From Chloroflexota bacterium (lineage in GTDB: Bacteria > Chloroflexota > Anaerolineae > Aggregatilineales > Phototrophicaceae), in the NCBI GenBank assembly GCA_003696565.1, contig RFHA01000358.1, positions 1 through 49,843 on the forward strand: a stretch of DNA of 49,843 nt, given 5' to 3'. The first letter of the stretch is position 1. Each line of letters opens with the position of its first letter. This document shows, piece by piece, positions 10,813 to 18,531 of the stretch. The notes under the pieces were generated by a model that worked only from the letters and a program-made list of their open reading frames with translations, did no database searches and had not been told where the DNA came from. The translations under genes and the position numbers were made by a program.

Positions 10813-11211
10813 ATGGCACGCGGGCTGAACAAAGTCATGATTATTGGTCAGGTAGGACGAGAACCGGAAATGCGCTATACCCCTAGTGGCAGACCGGTGA
10901 CCAGCTTTAGCGTTGCCACCAGCCGAAGCTGGACATCTGCCGAGGGGGAACGCCGCGAAGAAACTGAATGGTTCAACGTGGTCGCTTGGGGGAATTTAGC
11001 AGAGATTTGTAAAAATCACCTGACCAAAGGGCAACAAGTTTATGTTGAAGGTCGCTTACAAACACGCGGCTGGGAAGATGAGACTGGTAAAAAACACTTC
11101 CGCACTGAACTAGTTGCCAATGAAATGATTCTACTTGGGGATCGTCGTTCTCATCATTATGATTATGATGATGATTTTGATGATCCCAATACTGACGATT
11201 ATGCGTTTTAA
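10813..11211 (+). CDS. ssb: Single-stranded DNA-binding protein
   Basis: 132-residue SSB. The N-terminal OB fold has NKVMIIGQVGREPEMRYTPS, then TSFSVATSRSW, TEWFNVVAWGNLAEICKN and GQQVYVEGRLQTR. The tail is short and very acidic and ends DDYAF. In the family the tail normally ends in a D-D-x-P-F tip that recruits repair and replication partners; here the penultimate Pro is Ala. TAGGAG lies upstream with good spacing. Co-transcribed with rpsF and rpsR. Confidence 0.95.
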   Translation: MARGLNKVMIIGQVGREPEMRYTPSGRPVTSFSVATSRSWTSAEGERREETEWFNVVAWGNLAEICKNHLTKGQQVYVEGRLQTRGWEDETGKKHFRTELVANEMILLGDRRSHHYDYDDDFDDPNTDDYAF

Positions 11212-11231
11212 TCAACATGGAGTGAAGAACC

Positions 11232-11477
11232 GTGAGTCAAGATTCAAAAAACAAACATATGCGTCGCCGTCGTCGCAATCGTGGTGTATATTGCCCAGAC
11301 GGACGTTGCTTTGATTACAAAGATATTGATACACTACGTCGCTTTGTCACTGAAACCGGCAAAATCAAGCCGCGCCGCCAAACAGGAAACTGTGCCCGCT
11401 GCCAACGGGAATTAGCCCGTGAAGTTAAGCGCGCACGTCATTTAGCCTTGCTGCCCTTTGTAGCATCTGGCGAATAG
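11232..11477 (+). CDS. rpsR: 30S ribosomal protein S18, cysteine-containing (zinc-type)
   Basis: 81 residues with a GTG start preceded by GGAGTGA. The basic N-terminus RRRRRNRG is followed by the S18 core [19 protein letters not shown] and ARHLALLPF near the C-terminus. Four cysteines at residues 21, 26, 54 and 57 (C-x4-C and C-x2-C) would allow a zinc site, as in the C-plus form of several ribosomal proteins; C-minus S18 paralogues lack them. Zinc binding is inference from the cysteine pattern. Confidence 0.95.
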   Translation: MSQDSKNKHMRRRRRNRGVYCPDGRCFDYKDIDTLRRFVTETGKIKPRRQTGNCARCQRELAREVKRARHLALLPFVASGE

Positions 11478-11488
11478 GAGTCATTGGT

Positions 11489-12835
11489 ATGGCTAAACGT
11501 CGCCCAATACCAAAGGCAAAACCCCCAGTACAACCCCAAGAAGAAGCTGGTAAAAAACCTCTGCGCGAATTTCAATCCCGCGCTGAACGTGAAGCGTATC
11601 TTCAGCGGCAGATCGTCCTATGGACATCTGTCGCCATTGGGGTTATCGCTGTCATCATCCTGATTGCTTTTTTCATCAATCAAGTGATTGTGCCCAGCCG
11701 CAATGTTGCCAAGGTAAACGGTGTAAACATTCATGTTGGCGAGTTTCAAGATCGCATCCGGTTAGAGCGTGTTCTAAGTAGTGAGAAGATCAGTATCGGC
11801 ATCAGCCAAATGATGAATGCCGGGATCACAGATATTAACCAAGCATTCAGCCAAGTATATCAACGAGACCAAGATATACAACAACGCTGGAATGAACTGA
11901 ACGCGCCAGATCAAATGGGGCTGCGTATCATCAATGATATGATTGATGAGAAAATTATCCGCGATGAGGCAGCACGACGCGGCATCACCGTTACTCAAGA
12001 TGAAATCAACGCTCAGGTGTTGGCATTTCTACAATTACCACAACTAGAAGCTCCTGCAGAGGTTGACCCTGAAACCACACCAGAGCCGGAACCGAGTGCA
12101 ACGCCATCACCCACGCCACTGGTTACTGCAACACCGTCACCAGTACCAACGGCAACCAACACACCAGAATTTACGCCTACGCCTAGCTTAACACCGGCAC
12201 CCACCGCCACGGCTATCCCTACCCTACCTTATCAGGAACAGTTGGAAAATCAACAAGATTTGATTGATGATTTTTACAGCTATGTAAGCCGTCGGGCTGG
12301 GGTCAGCAGAGAGCAAATTGATGCCTATTTTGAGTATCAAGCTCTGCGCATGAAACTAGGTGAAGCTGTAACAGGTGTTGGGGATACAGCAATTTGGGTC
12401 AATGCGCGTCACATTCTGGTAGAAACCGAAGCTGAAGCCCTAGATATCATCGAAGCGTTAAACAACGGTGAATCGTTTGCGGATTTGGCACGCTTGTCAT
12501 CAATTGATACCGCATCCGGCGCACAAGGCGGTGAGTTGGGCTGGAGCAATACTAATGGCTTTGTTGAGCCATTTGGTGAAGCCACCCGCACACTAGAAAT
12601 TGGTGCAATCAGTGAACCCGTAGAAACCGAGTTCGGCTTCCATATTATCCAAGTACGCGCACGAGAAGATCGTGAAATGGGAGACCTTGAGCGTGAGTTT
12701 GTCATCGCGCGTGAGTTCGAAACTTGGCTAGAAGAATTCCGCAATAATACTGAAGTTAACACCTTTGAAACATCTAACTCTTGGCCCGATTATGTGCCAA
12801 CAGAACCGGAATTTGAATTCCGCCGTCGTCTATAA
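11489..12835 (+). CDS. Membrane-anchored parvulin-type peptidyl-prolyl isomerase
   Basis: 448 residues. A basic cytoplasmic N-terminus leads into one helix at about 43-65. A SurA/PrsA-like chaperone segment begins VAKVNGVNIHVGEFQDRI. A Thr/Pro/Ala linker covers about 185-245. The parvulin (PpiC) domain at about 305-400 shows ARHILVETEAEALDII, the SFADLA motif, GGELGW and FGFHIIQV. It should fold or isomerise exported proteins outside the membrane. TAGGAG precedes the ATG, only 11 bases after rpsR, so it may be co-transcribed with the ribosomal genes. The terminator at 12845 closes the unit. The linker inserted between the chaperone and the parvulin domain is unusual. Confidence 0.88.
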   Translation: MAKRRPIPKAKPPVQPQEEAGKKPLREFQSRAEREAYLQRQIVLWTSVAIGVIAVIILIAFFINQVIVPSRNVAKVNGVNIHVGEFQDRIRLERVLSSEKISIGISQMMNAGITDINQAFSQVYQRDQDIQQRWNELNAPDQMGLRIINDMIDEKIIRDEAARRGITVTQDEINAQVLAFLQLPQLEAPAEVDPETTPEPEPSATPSPTPLVTATPSPVPTATNTPEFTPTPSLTPAPTATAIPTLPYQEQLENQQDLIDDFYSYVSRRAGVSREQIDAYFEYQALRMKLGEAVTGVGDTAIWVNARHILVETEAEALDIIEALNNGESFADLARLSSIDTASGAQGGELGWSNTNGFVEPFGEATRTLEIGAISEPVETEFGFHIIQVRAREDREMGDLEREFVIAREFETWLEEFRNNTEVNTFETSNSWPDYVPTEPEFEFRRRL

Positions 12836-12844
12836 ATCATCACA

Positions 12845-12872
12845 ATCGGGCGTGCTTTTCGGTGCGCCCGAT
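12845..12872 (+). terminator. Terminator after the parvulin gene
   Basis: ATCGGGCG (12845-12852) and CGCCCGAT (12865-12872) give a perfect 8-bp GC-rich stem. Only a CT-rich tract follows, not a clean T-run. Confidence 0.65.
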
Positions 12873-12916
12873 ACACCCTCTCTTAGCCGTTACTGTGCCA
12901 TCATCTTGTTCTCCGT

Positions 12917-12922
12917 TATAAT
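12917..12922 (+). promoter_or_regulatory. Probable -10 of the FHA/cell-wall cluster
   Basis: Exact TATAAT lies 61 bases before the fhaA-like start, just after a terminator. No good -35 is visible. The first in-frame ATGs before it belong to an open frame that runs back into the parvulin gene and are not used. Confidence 0.45.
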
Positions 12923-12983
12923 GCAAATGAATTTCTCGGTAAGCCATTCATCAAGTCTGGTGGGTTTCAACACGGAGGTTTCG

Positions 12984-13748
12984 ATGAAAAAAGAACACAT
13001 CGATAAATTAGAATCACAACTTGAAAACTTGATTGAAGGAGCATTTACCAGCCTATTTGGTAAGCGAATCCGTGCGCAAGATATTGCCCTCCGTTTAGCC
13101 CGTGCTATGGAAGATCATCTTATGCCATCTAACAATGGTGACCCACGTCCACTTGCACCAGATCAATATGTTATTGCTGTTCACCCGCAAACACATATAA
13201 CCCTAAAACAAAAACACCCCCACTTAGCTAACAAATTATGTGACTATCTGGTTGAACTAGCAACCAATGCGGATTATCAATTAGCCGCCCCCCCAAAAAT
13301 ACAGCTACTGGCAGATACCACAATTGAAATCAATAAATTACATATTAACGCCGGGCATAGTAGCCCAATAAATGATGCCACAGCCGCCATGCAACCAATC
13401 CAAGCCCAACCATCAAATCACCCACCTCATGCTCATTTAATCATCAATGACAATAAAACAATTCCCCTGACCCAACCGCTGATTAACATCGGACGAAATC
13501 AAAATAATCATATTGTGATAGATGACCCATATGTATCACGTCACCATGCTCAAATTCGTCTACGTTTTGGCACATATGTCATTTTTAACGCATCAAGTAA
13601 AACCGGAACCTTTGTTAATGGTGTTGCTGTCAAGGAACATCCGTTAAAATCAGGTGATGTTATCCGTATCGGACATACACAAATTGTCTATATGCAAAAC
13701 CCAACTGACGAAACCGGTGATGGAACGGCTGTATTTGATCCACTTTAG
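12984..13748 (+). CDS. FhaA-like protein: DUF3662 plus FHA domain
   Basis: 254 residues starting at ATG 12984, which has ACGGAGG just upstream; a longer open frame to the left has no such support. The N-terminal domain (about 1-125) matches the DUF3662/FhaA_N type: KLESQLENLIEGAFTSLFG, QDIALRLARAMEDH and APDQYVIAVHP. The FHA domain (about 160-240) has INIGRNQNNHIVIDD, SRHHAQI and GTFVNGV, with the Arg, Ser and His that bind phosphothreonine all present. In Actinobacteria FhaA reads Ser/Thr-kinase signals at the cell-wall machinery, including MurJ. It is followed by an FhaB-like gene after 12 bases. Confidence 0.88.
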   Translation: MKKEHIDKLESQLENLIEGAFTSLFGKRIRAQDIALRLARAMEDHLMPSNNGDPRPLAPDQYVIAVHPQTHITLKQKHPHLANKLCDYLVELATNADYQLAAPPKIQLLADTTIEINKLHINAGHSSPINDATAAMQPIQAQPSNHPPHAHLIINDNKTIPLTQPLINIGRNQNNHIVIDDPYVSRHHAQIRLRFGTYVIFNASSKTGTFVNGVAVKEHPLKSGDVIRIGHTQIVYMQNPTDETGDGTAVFDPL

Positions 13749-13760
13749 AAAGAAGGCTGC

Positions 13761-14201
13761 ATGGATACCGAAATTTTACTATTTATCCTGCGGATGATTT
13801 CAGCTGCGTTGTTGCTAAGTATCCTAGGAGCAGTATTTTATATAATCTGGAAAGATTATCGTAGCACCATCCAACAAATTGAAGCAAATCGCCGTACCTA
13901 TGGCAAGCTCATTGTCATGCACTATGCCGAAAATGAATATTTACTCACCGGCGAAACATACCCTCTTCTCCCACTTACAAGCCTGGGACGCGCCCCAACT
14001 AACACCATTCAAATTGATGACAGCTTTGCTAGTAGCGAACATGCACGAGTATTCTTAAAGAATGGGCACTGGTGGTTAGAAGACCGACGCAGCCGCAATG
14101 GCACCACCCTCAACGAAGTCCCCATACATGAAACCGTCATCATTACAAACGGCGATATTATCGGCATCGGTAACAAACGTTTTAAGTTGGAACTGGAGTA
14201 A
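13761..14201 (+). CDS. FhaB-like membrane-anchored FHA protein
   Basis: 146 residues. One hydrophobic helix at about 5-30 anchors it, and a cytoplasmic FHA domain fills about 65-145: PLTSLGRAPTNTIQIDD, SSEHARVF, RSRNGTTLNEV and NGDIIGIGNKRF. The phosphothreonine-binding Arg, Ser and His are kept (GR, S-S-E-H). AGAAGG precedes the ATG. The layout (N-terminal helix, single C-terminal FHA) and its place after the FhaA-like gene match FhaB/FipA. It may link a kinase signal to the downstream SEDS/PBP proteins; no kinase gene is in the window. Confidence 0.85.
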   Translation: MDTEILLFILRMISAALLLSILGAVFYIIWKDYRSTIQQIEANRRTYGKLIVMHYAENEYLLTGETYPLLPLTSLGRAPTNTIQIDDSFASSEHARVFLKNGHWWLEDRRSRNGTTLNEVPIHETVIITNGDIIGIGNKRFKLELE

Positions 14202-14205
14202 TCTC

Positions 14206-14991
14206 ATGGACTTAGGATTAAAAAATGCTCGGGTTTTAGTAACTGCAGCCAGTCAAGGACTCGGTGCAGCTACCGCCAAACGTTTTAGTATGGAAGGGGC
14301 GGTTGTCGTTATTAACAGCCGTAACCTAGAAACATTGCAAACAACTGCCGCAGCTATCAACGCAGAAACCGGTAATCCTGTCTTTACACTAGCCGGTGAT
14401 GTCGTAACAGACGCGGCAAAAATTGTCAGGAACAGCGCAGAAATGCTGGGCGGCTTAGATATTCTGGTCACCAATGCCGGCGGACCGCCCGGCGGTAAAT
14501 TTGATGATTTTAAGCCAGAAGATTGGCGTGCCGCCACTGAATTATCCTTCCTCAGCAATGTTGATCTTATTTACGCCGCACTCCCCTATCTTAGGCAATC
14601 GCCACGCGCTGCCATCCTAACCATCACATCGATATCCGTCAAGCAACCGGTAGATAACCTCACTCTCTCCAATGCAATCCGTCCGGCAGTCATCGGCTTA
14701 ACCAAAACATTGTCCTTAGAACTCGGACCAGAGGGTATCCGTGTTAACAGCATCTTACCAGGAATCACACACACGCAGCGCGTGGACGATTTAATGAAAT
14801 TCCGTGCGGAACAGAACAACACAAGCGTGGATGCAGAGCTAAAAAAAGCGGCTGAATCAATTCCATTAAAGCGTTTAGGAAAACCGGAAGAATTTGCCAA
14901 TGCGGCGGTGTTCTTATGCTCGCCAGCAGCTGGGTTTATCACGGGGGTTTCGCTGCCAGTAGATGGCGGTGCTATCCGAGCAACATTATAA
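14206..14991 (+). CDS. Atypical short-chain dehydrogenase/reductase lacking the Tyr-x3-Lys motif
   Basis: 261 residues starting at ATG 14206, four bases after the FHA stop. The cofactor motif ASQGLGAATA (T-A-A-S-x-G-L-G) and VTNAGGPP are normal. The ELGPEGIRVNSILPG and C-terminal ITGVSLPVDGG regions are normal too. At the catalytic site, however, the expected Y-x-x-x-K is replaced by L-S-N-A-I-R. This pattern is seen in a recognised subgroup often annotated as 3-oxoacyl-ACP reductase-like. Classical SDR catalysis is therefore doubtful. It sits inside the envelope cluster but its substrate is unknown. Confidence 0.85.
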   Translation: MDLGLKNARVLVTAASQGLGAATAKRFSMEGAVVVINSRNLETLQTTAAAINAETGNPVFTLAGDVVTDAAKIVRNSAEMLGGLDILVTNAGGPPGGKFDDFKPEDWRAATELSFLSNVDLIYAALPYLRQSPRAAILTITSISVKQPVDNLTLSNAIRPAVIGLTKTLSLELGPEGIRVNSILPGITHTQRVDDLMKFRAEQNNTSVDAELKKAAESIPLKRLGKPEEFANAAVFLCSPAAGFITGVSLPVDGGAIRATL

Positions 14992-15024
14992 AATCACTAA
15001 ATTAGTTAATGGAGGGATACCCAT

Positions 15025-15891
15025 ATGCAAGACGTTAAAATTGCCGTCATTGGTGGCAGTGGATTATATAACATGCCGGAAATCACAAATAAAGAAACTC
15101 TGCAAATCAGCACGCCATATGGTGAGCCATCGTCGGAAATCATGGTAGGCACCTTACACGGTAAGCGAGTTGCTTTTTTGGCACGTCATGGAGCCGGACA
15201 CATTTACACCCCATCAACTGTACCATACCGCGCCAACATCTATGCACTTAAGTCCCTTGGTGTACGGTTCATCATCAGCGTGAGTGCTTGCGGGTCACTA
15301 CGTGAAGATTATGCCCCAGGTCACATCGTTATTCCAGATCAGCTTTATGACAACACCAAGCTAGACCGCGGGCGCACCTTTTTTGAAACCGGTTTGGTAG
15401 CACACGTAGGCGTGGCAGAACCGTTCTGCCCAGAATTTAATCAACAGCTTTATGAAGCAATCAAGCAGGTTGGTGGAACAGCACATCACGGTGGAACGTT
15501 TATCACGATTGAAGGTCCTCGTTTTAGCACAAAAGGAGAAAGCCACATCTTCCGCCAATGGGGATGCAGCATCATCGGCATGACAACTTCACCAGAGGCA
15601 TATTTGGCGCGTGAAGCAGAAATTGCTTATAGTGTCATGGCACATGTTACAGATTATGATGTATGGCATGAAACTAATGAGCCTGTTACAGTAGAAATGG
15701 TGATGAAAACCGTTCAACATAATCTCAATATAATTCAACGAGCGATTGCTGTTGTTGTGCAGAATATGGATGAAAATGCCGTTTATGATTGCCACAACGC
15801 CCTGCAAACGGCTTTTATGACCAATCGGCAAATGATTCCTGATGAAATATTAGAAAAAAACAAGGTGATTGTTGGAAAATACTTTGATTAA
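15025..15891 (+). CDS. mtnP: S-methyl-5'-thioadenosine phosphorylase
   Basis: 288-residue member of the PNP/MTAP family that splits methylthioadenosine with phosphate to adenine and methylthioribose-1-phosphate. Visible motifs: IGGSGLYNMPEI at the N-terminus, the phosphate-binding FLARHGAGH, the family signature TVPYRANIYALKSLGVRFII, IEGPRFSTKGESHIFR, GMTTSPEAYLAREAEI, and AHVTDYDVWHE, where Asp favours the 6-amino purine of MTA over inosine. GGAGGG precedes the ATG. It is a metabolic gene lodged between the FHA pair and the SEDS gene, and its 3' end overlaps the SEDS start by about 20 bases. Confidence 0.92.
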   Translation: MQDVKIAVIGGSGLYNMPEITNKETLQISTPYGEPSSEIMVGTLHGKRVAFLARHGAGHIYTPSTVPYRANIYALKSLGVRFIISVSACGSLREDYAPGHIVIPDQLYDNTKLDRGRTFFETGLVAHVGVAEPFCPEFNQQLYEAIKQVGGTAHHGGTFITIEGPRFSTKGESHIFRQWGCSIIGMTTSPEAYLAREAEIAYSVMAHVTDYDVWHETNEPVTVEMVMKTVQHNLNIIQRAIAVVVQNMDENAVYDCHNALQTAFMTNRQMIPDEILEKNKVIVGKYFD

Positions 15892-17167
15892 TGAATATGA
15901 TGAAAAACCCCCTATATACGAACGGCTGTTACTCAGTTTAGCGGGGTTATTTATCACCATTAACTTCATAATCCTGAGCATCTTGCGTCCGCAAGCCGTA
16001 CTTGGGCATATCCTTATGATATTGGTCTGGAGTGTCTGTGCATGGGTTGGCAACTATGGACTAAACCGGCTCCTGCCACACAGAGACCGATTGCTGTTCC
16101 CATTGGTGATATTCCTAAGCGGGTGGGGATTAGTGATGATTGATCGCCTAGAACCGACTTTTGCAGATCGTCAGGCAGTGTGGTTAATGCTATCTGTACT
16201 TGCTATGCTGCTTGTTGCAGCCACGCCAAAGGTGCTGATGTGGCTAAAAAATTATCGCTATCTTTGGTTGACATTCGGCTTAACATTATTAATCAGCACA
16301 ATCCTATTAGGCAGCAATCCATCTGGCTTATCTAGCGCGCCACAGTTATGGCTGGGATTTGGTGATATATATTTTCAACCATCTGAGGCGTTAAAGATTA
16401 TATTAGTCGTATTTTTGGCAAGCTACCTTGCGGAACAATACCGCACCATGCGGGCAGAAGGTTTGATTAGTGGCAACCGTTGGATGGCACTTTCTCCACG
16501 TTTATATGGTCCAACTTTGCTGATGTGGGGGTTATCTATCGTCATTTTAATTTGGCAGCGTGATTTGGGTACAGCTGTTGTGTTCTTCGGCGTATTTCTT
16601 GTATTAATCTACACTGCCAGCGGCTATTCTCTGGTTCTTATAAGTGGTATAGCACTCATTACAATTGCAGCGGTTGCCGCTTATTATTTATTTGATGTGG
16701 TACAGCTCCGTGTGGATATATGGTTAAACCCCTGGGCAGATGCCGATGGCGATGCATATCAATTAGTGCAAAGCCTACAAGCCTTCGCAGCTGGGGGTAT
16801 TATCGGAGAAGGAATCGGCTTAGGTTACCCCAATTTTATCCCGGTCGTCCATTCTGATTTTGTGTTTGCTGCATTAGCCGAAGAATGGGGATTGATAGGA
16901 ACCATTGTGGCAGTTTGTTGTTTGTTTGTTCTAGTTGTGCGTGGCATGATCATCGCCACATATCAACAAGGACAACCATTTAAAGCATTGATGGCGGTTG
17001 GGTTCAGTACACTCATCGGTGTGCAAAGCCTGCTGATTATGGGAGGCGTAACACGCCTGTTCCCCCTTACCGGGGTGACTTTGCCATTTATGAGCTATGG
17101 CGGCAGCTCGCTGTTGATGAGCTTCATTATGATCGGCTTGTTATTGCGCCTTTCGGAGAAAACTTAA
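15869..17167 (+). CDS. FtsW/RodA/SpoVE-family SEDS glycosyltransferase
   Basis: 432 residues with about 10-12 membrane helices. SEDS proteins polymerise lipid II into glycan strands. The main signatures are intact: QPSEALKI around residue 170; WQRDLGTAVVFFGVF around 229; the extracellular loop NPWADADGDAYQLVQSLQA with GGIIGEGIGLG; HSDFVFAALAEEWG with Asp330 in the place of the catalytic-loop Asp; and LPFMSYGGSSLL near the end. The start is TTG at 15869 or 15872, after AAGGTG and inside the mtnP gene; no in-frame ATG occurs before the first helix. FtsW versus RodA cannot be decided, but the next gene is PBP2/PbpA-like as in actinobacterial rodA-pbpA pairs. Confidence 0.9.
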   Translation: MLENTLINEYDEKPPIYERLLLSLAGLFITINFIILSILRPQAVLGHILMILVWSVCAWVGNYGLNRLLPHRDRLLFPLVIFLSGWGLVMIDRLEPTFADRQAVWLMLSVLAMLLVAATPKVLMWLKNYRYLWLTFGLTLLISTILLGSNPSGLSSAPQLWLGFGDIYFQPSEALKIILVVFLASYLAEQYRTMRAEGLISGNRWMALSPRLYGPTLLMWGLSIVILIWQRDLGTAVVFFGVFLVLIYTASGYSLVLISGIALITIAAVAAYYLFDVVQLRVDIWLNPWADADGDAYQLVQSLQAFAAGGIIGEGIGLGYPNFIPVVHSDFVFAALAEEWGLIGTIVAVCCLFVLVVRGMIIATYQQGQPFKALMAVGFSTLIGVQSLLIMGGVTRLFPLTGVTLPFMSYGGSSLLMSFIMIGLLLRLSEKT

Positions 17168-18531
17168 TGCACTTCACGCGGGAAATTCAACGCTTGGTTT
17201 TATTGTTCGCGCTAGCGTTTGCAGGGATAGCTTTCAGCGCAGCGTATTGGGCAACCATCGGTGCGGAGACAATCTCATTACGTGAGGATAACCCCCGTGT
17301 AATTGAGGCACGCTCACGCATCCAACGTGGTGCGATTTATGACCGAGATGGCGCATTATTGGTCCAGTCCATTCCAGATGAAACTGGCGTGGTAACACGG
17401 CGATACCGTTTTGAATCCACTTACAGCGCACTAGGATACTACAGCCTACGTTATGGTACGGATGGTATTGAAGCCTTGTATGATTCTCAATTGAGTGGTG
17501 CAGATCAGGCAGATGATCTCATCACCTTTTTTAACGAGGATATTCTTCACCGCCCGCGTCAAGGAAAGGATATTCAAGTAACCCTAGATTTAGAAATTCA
17601 GCAGCGGGCAGCCACCTTATTAGATGGGCATAAAGGGGCAATTATTGTCATGAGCGTGCCTGATGGTGAAATCCAGGCATTAGTGAGCTTGCCAACTTAT
17701 AACCCCAATACGCTTGATACAGAATGGGAACGCTTCGTCAAATCAGAAGGAAATCCATTTTTTAACCGGGCATTACAAGGCAACTATCAACCAGGCAGCA
17801 TCATTCACCTCGAACTCATCACCGCCGCACTGATCAATAACTTTAATTTAACAACAACCTACCCAAATGCCACCCAATCAGTCACGGTTGATGACGTAAC
17901 TCTGACATGTATCCTAACGCCGCCAGCAACGGAGCTAACGCTGTCCCAGGCATTCACTTATGGTTGTCCTGCCCCTTTTGCCAGCCTTATAGAACAAATT
18001 ACCCTACCACGCCTTGCAGTTACATTAAATACATTCCGTAACGCCCCACGTGCAGAAAACACACCACAAACAACACAAAATACCCCGCCAGCCTTCACGC
18101 TAGAAGATGCACTAGGGCAAGGTGTGATAACATACTCGCCGGTTCAAATGGCAGCCATTACCGCCGCAATCATCAACAACGGCAACGCCCCCCAGCCCTA
18201 TCTTGTCATTGAATCGCCGGCAACTGTCCGCCCAACCACGCCCATCACCACGCCAGAAATCGCCCGCCAGCTACAGGCACTCATGCGCTTAAGCGTGTTA
18301 GAAGGCACAGCACAACCCGCCGCACATGCCGGGTTTGATATCGGTGGGCAAGCGGGTATTGGCTATGCCGGAGAAACCAGTCATGTATGGTTCATCGGCT
18401 TTCTGCGGTTGGTTGGCAATCAAGGGTTTGTCGTCAGCGTTGTCATCGAGGATACCAACAACACGGATCTAGCAGCAGAAATTGGCGGTGAACTTTTAGC
18501 ACTTGCCGCAGCAGAAAATCAAACACCATGA
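17167..18531 (+). CDS. Penicillin-binding-protein homologue with degenerate transpeptidase site
   Basis: 454 residues, one N-terminal membrane helix (about 9-29), an N-terminal PBP region with R-G-A-I-Y-D-R-D-G, then a C-terminal transpeptidase-like fold: GAIIVMSVPDGEIQALVSLPTYNPN, NRALQGNYQPGSIIHLELI and GQGVITYSPVQMAAITAAI. All three active-site motifs are lost. The nucleophile motif S-x-x-K reads S211-I-I-H214; the S-x-N position reads Y-G-C-P (265-268); and K-T-G reads Q395-A-G. The frame is uninterrupted, so it is not a frameshifted pseudogene. It overlaps the SEDS stop by one base and is probably its structural or regulatory partner rather than a cross-linking enzyme. The 3' end overlaps the convergent gene by 13 bases. 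Confidence 0.85.
   Translation: MHFTREIQRLVLLFALAFAGIAFSAAYWATIGAETISLREDNPRVIEARSRIQRGAIYDRDGALLVQSIPDETGVVTRRYRFESTYSALGYYSLRYGTDGIEALYDSQLSGADQADDLITFFNEDILHRPRQGKDIQVTLDLEIQQRAATLLDGHKGAIIVMSVPDGEIQALVSLPTYNPNTLDTEWERFVKSEGNPFFNRALQGNYQPGSIIHLELITAALINNFNLTTTYPNATQSVTVDDVTLTCILTPPATELTLSQAFTYGCPAPFASLIEQITLPRLAVTLNTFRNAPRAENTPQTTQNTPPAFTLEDALGQGVITYSPVQMAAITAAIINNGNAPQPYLVIESPATVRPTTPITTPEIARQLQALMRLSVLEGTAQPAAHAGFDIGGQAGIGYAGETSHVWFIGFLRLVGNQGFVVSVVIEDTNNTDLAAEIGGELLALAAAENQTP

Noticed and set aside
17167-18531. Frameshifted pseudogene of pbpA
   Set aside because: The frame is full length with conserved scaffold segments on both sides of the lost motifs; substitutions, not frameshifts, explain the loss.
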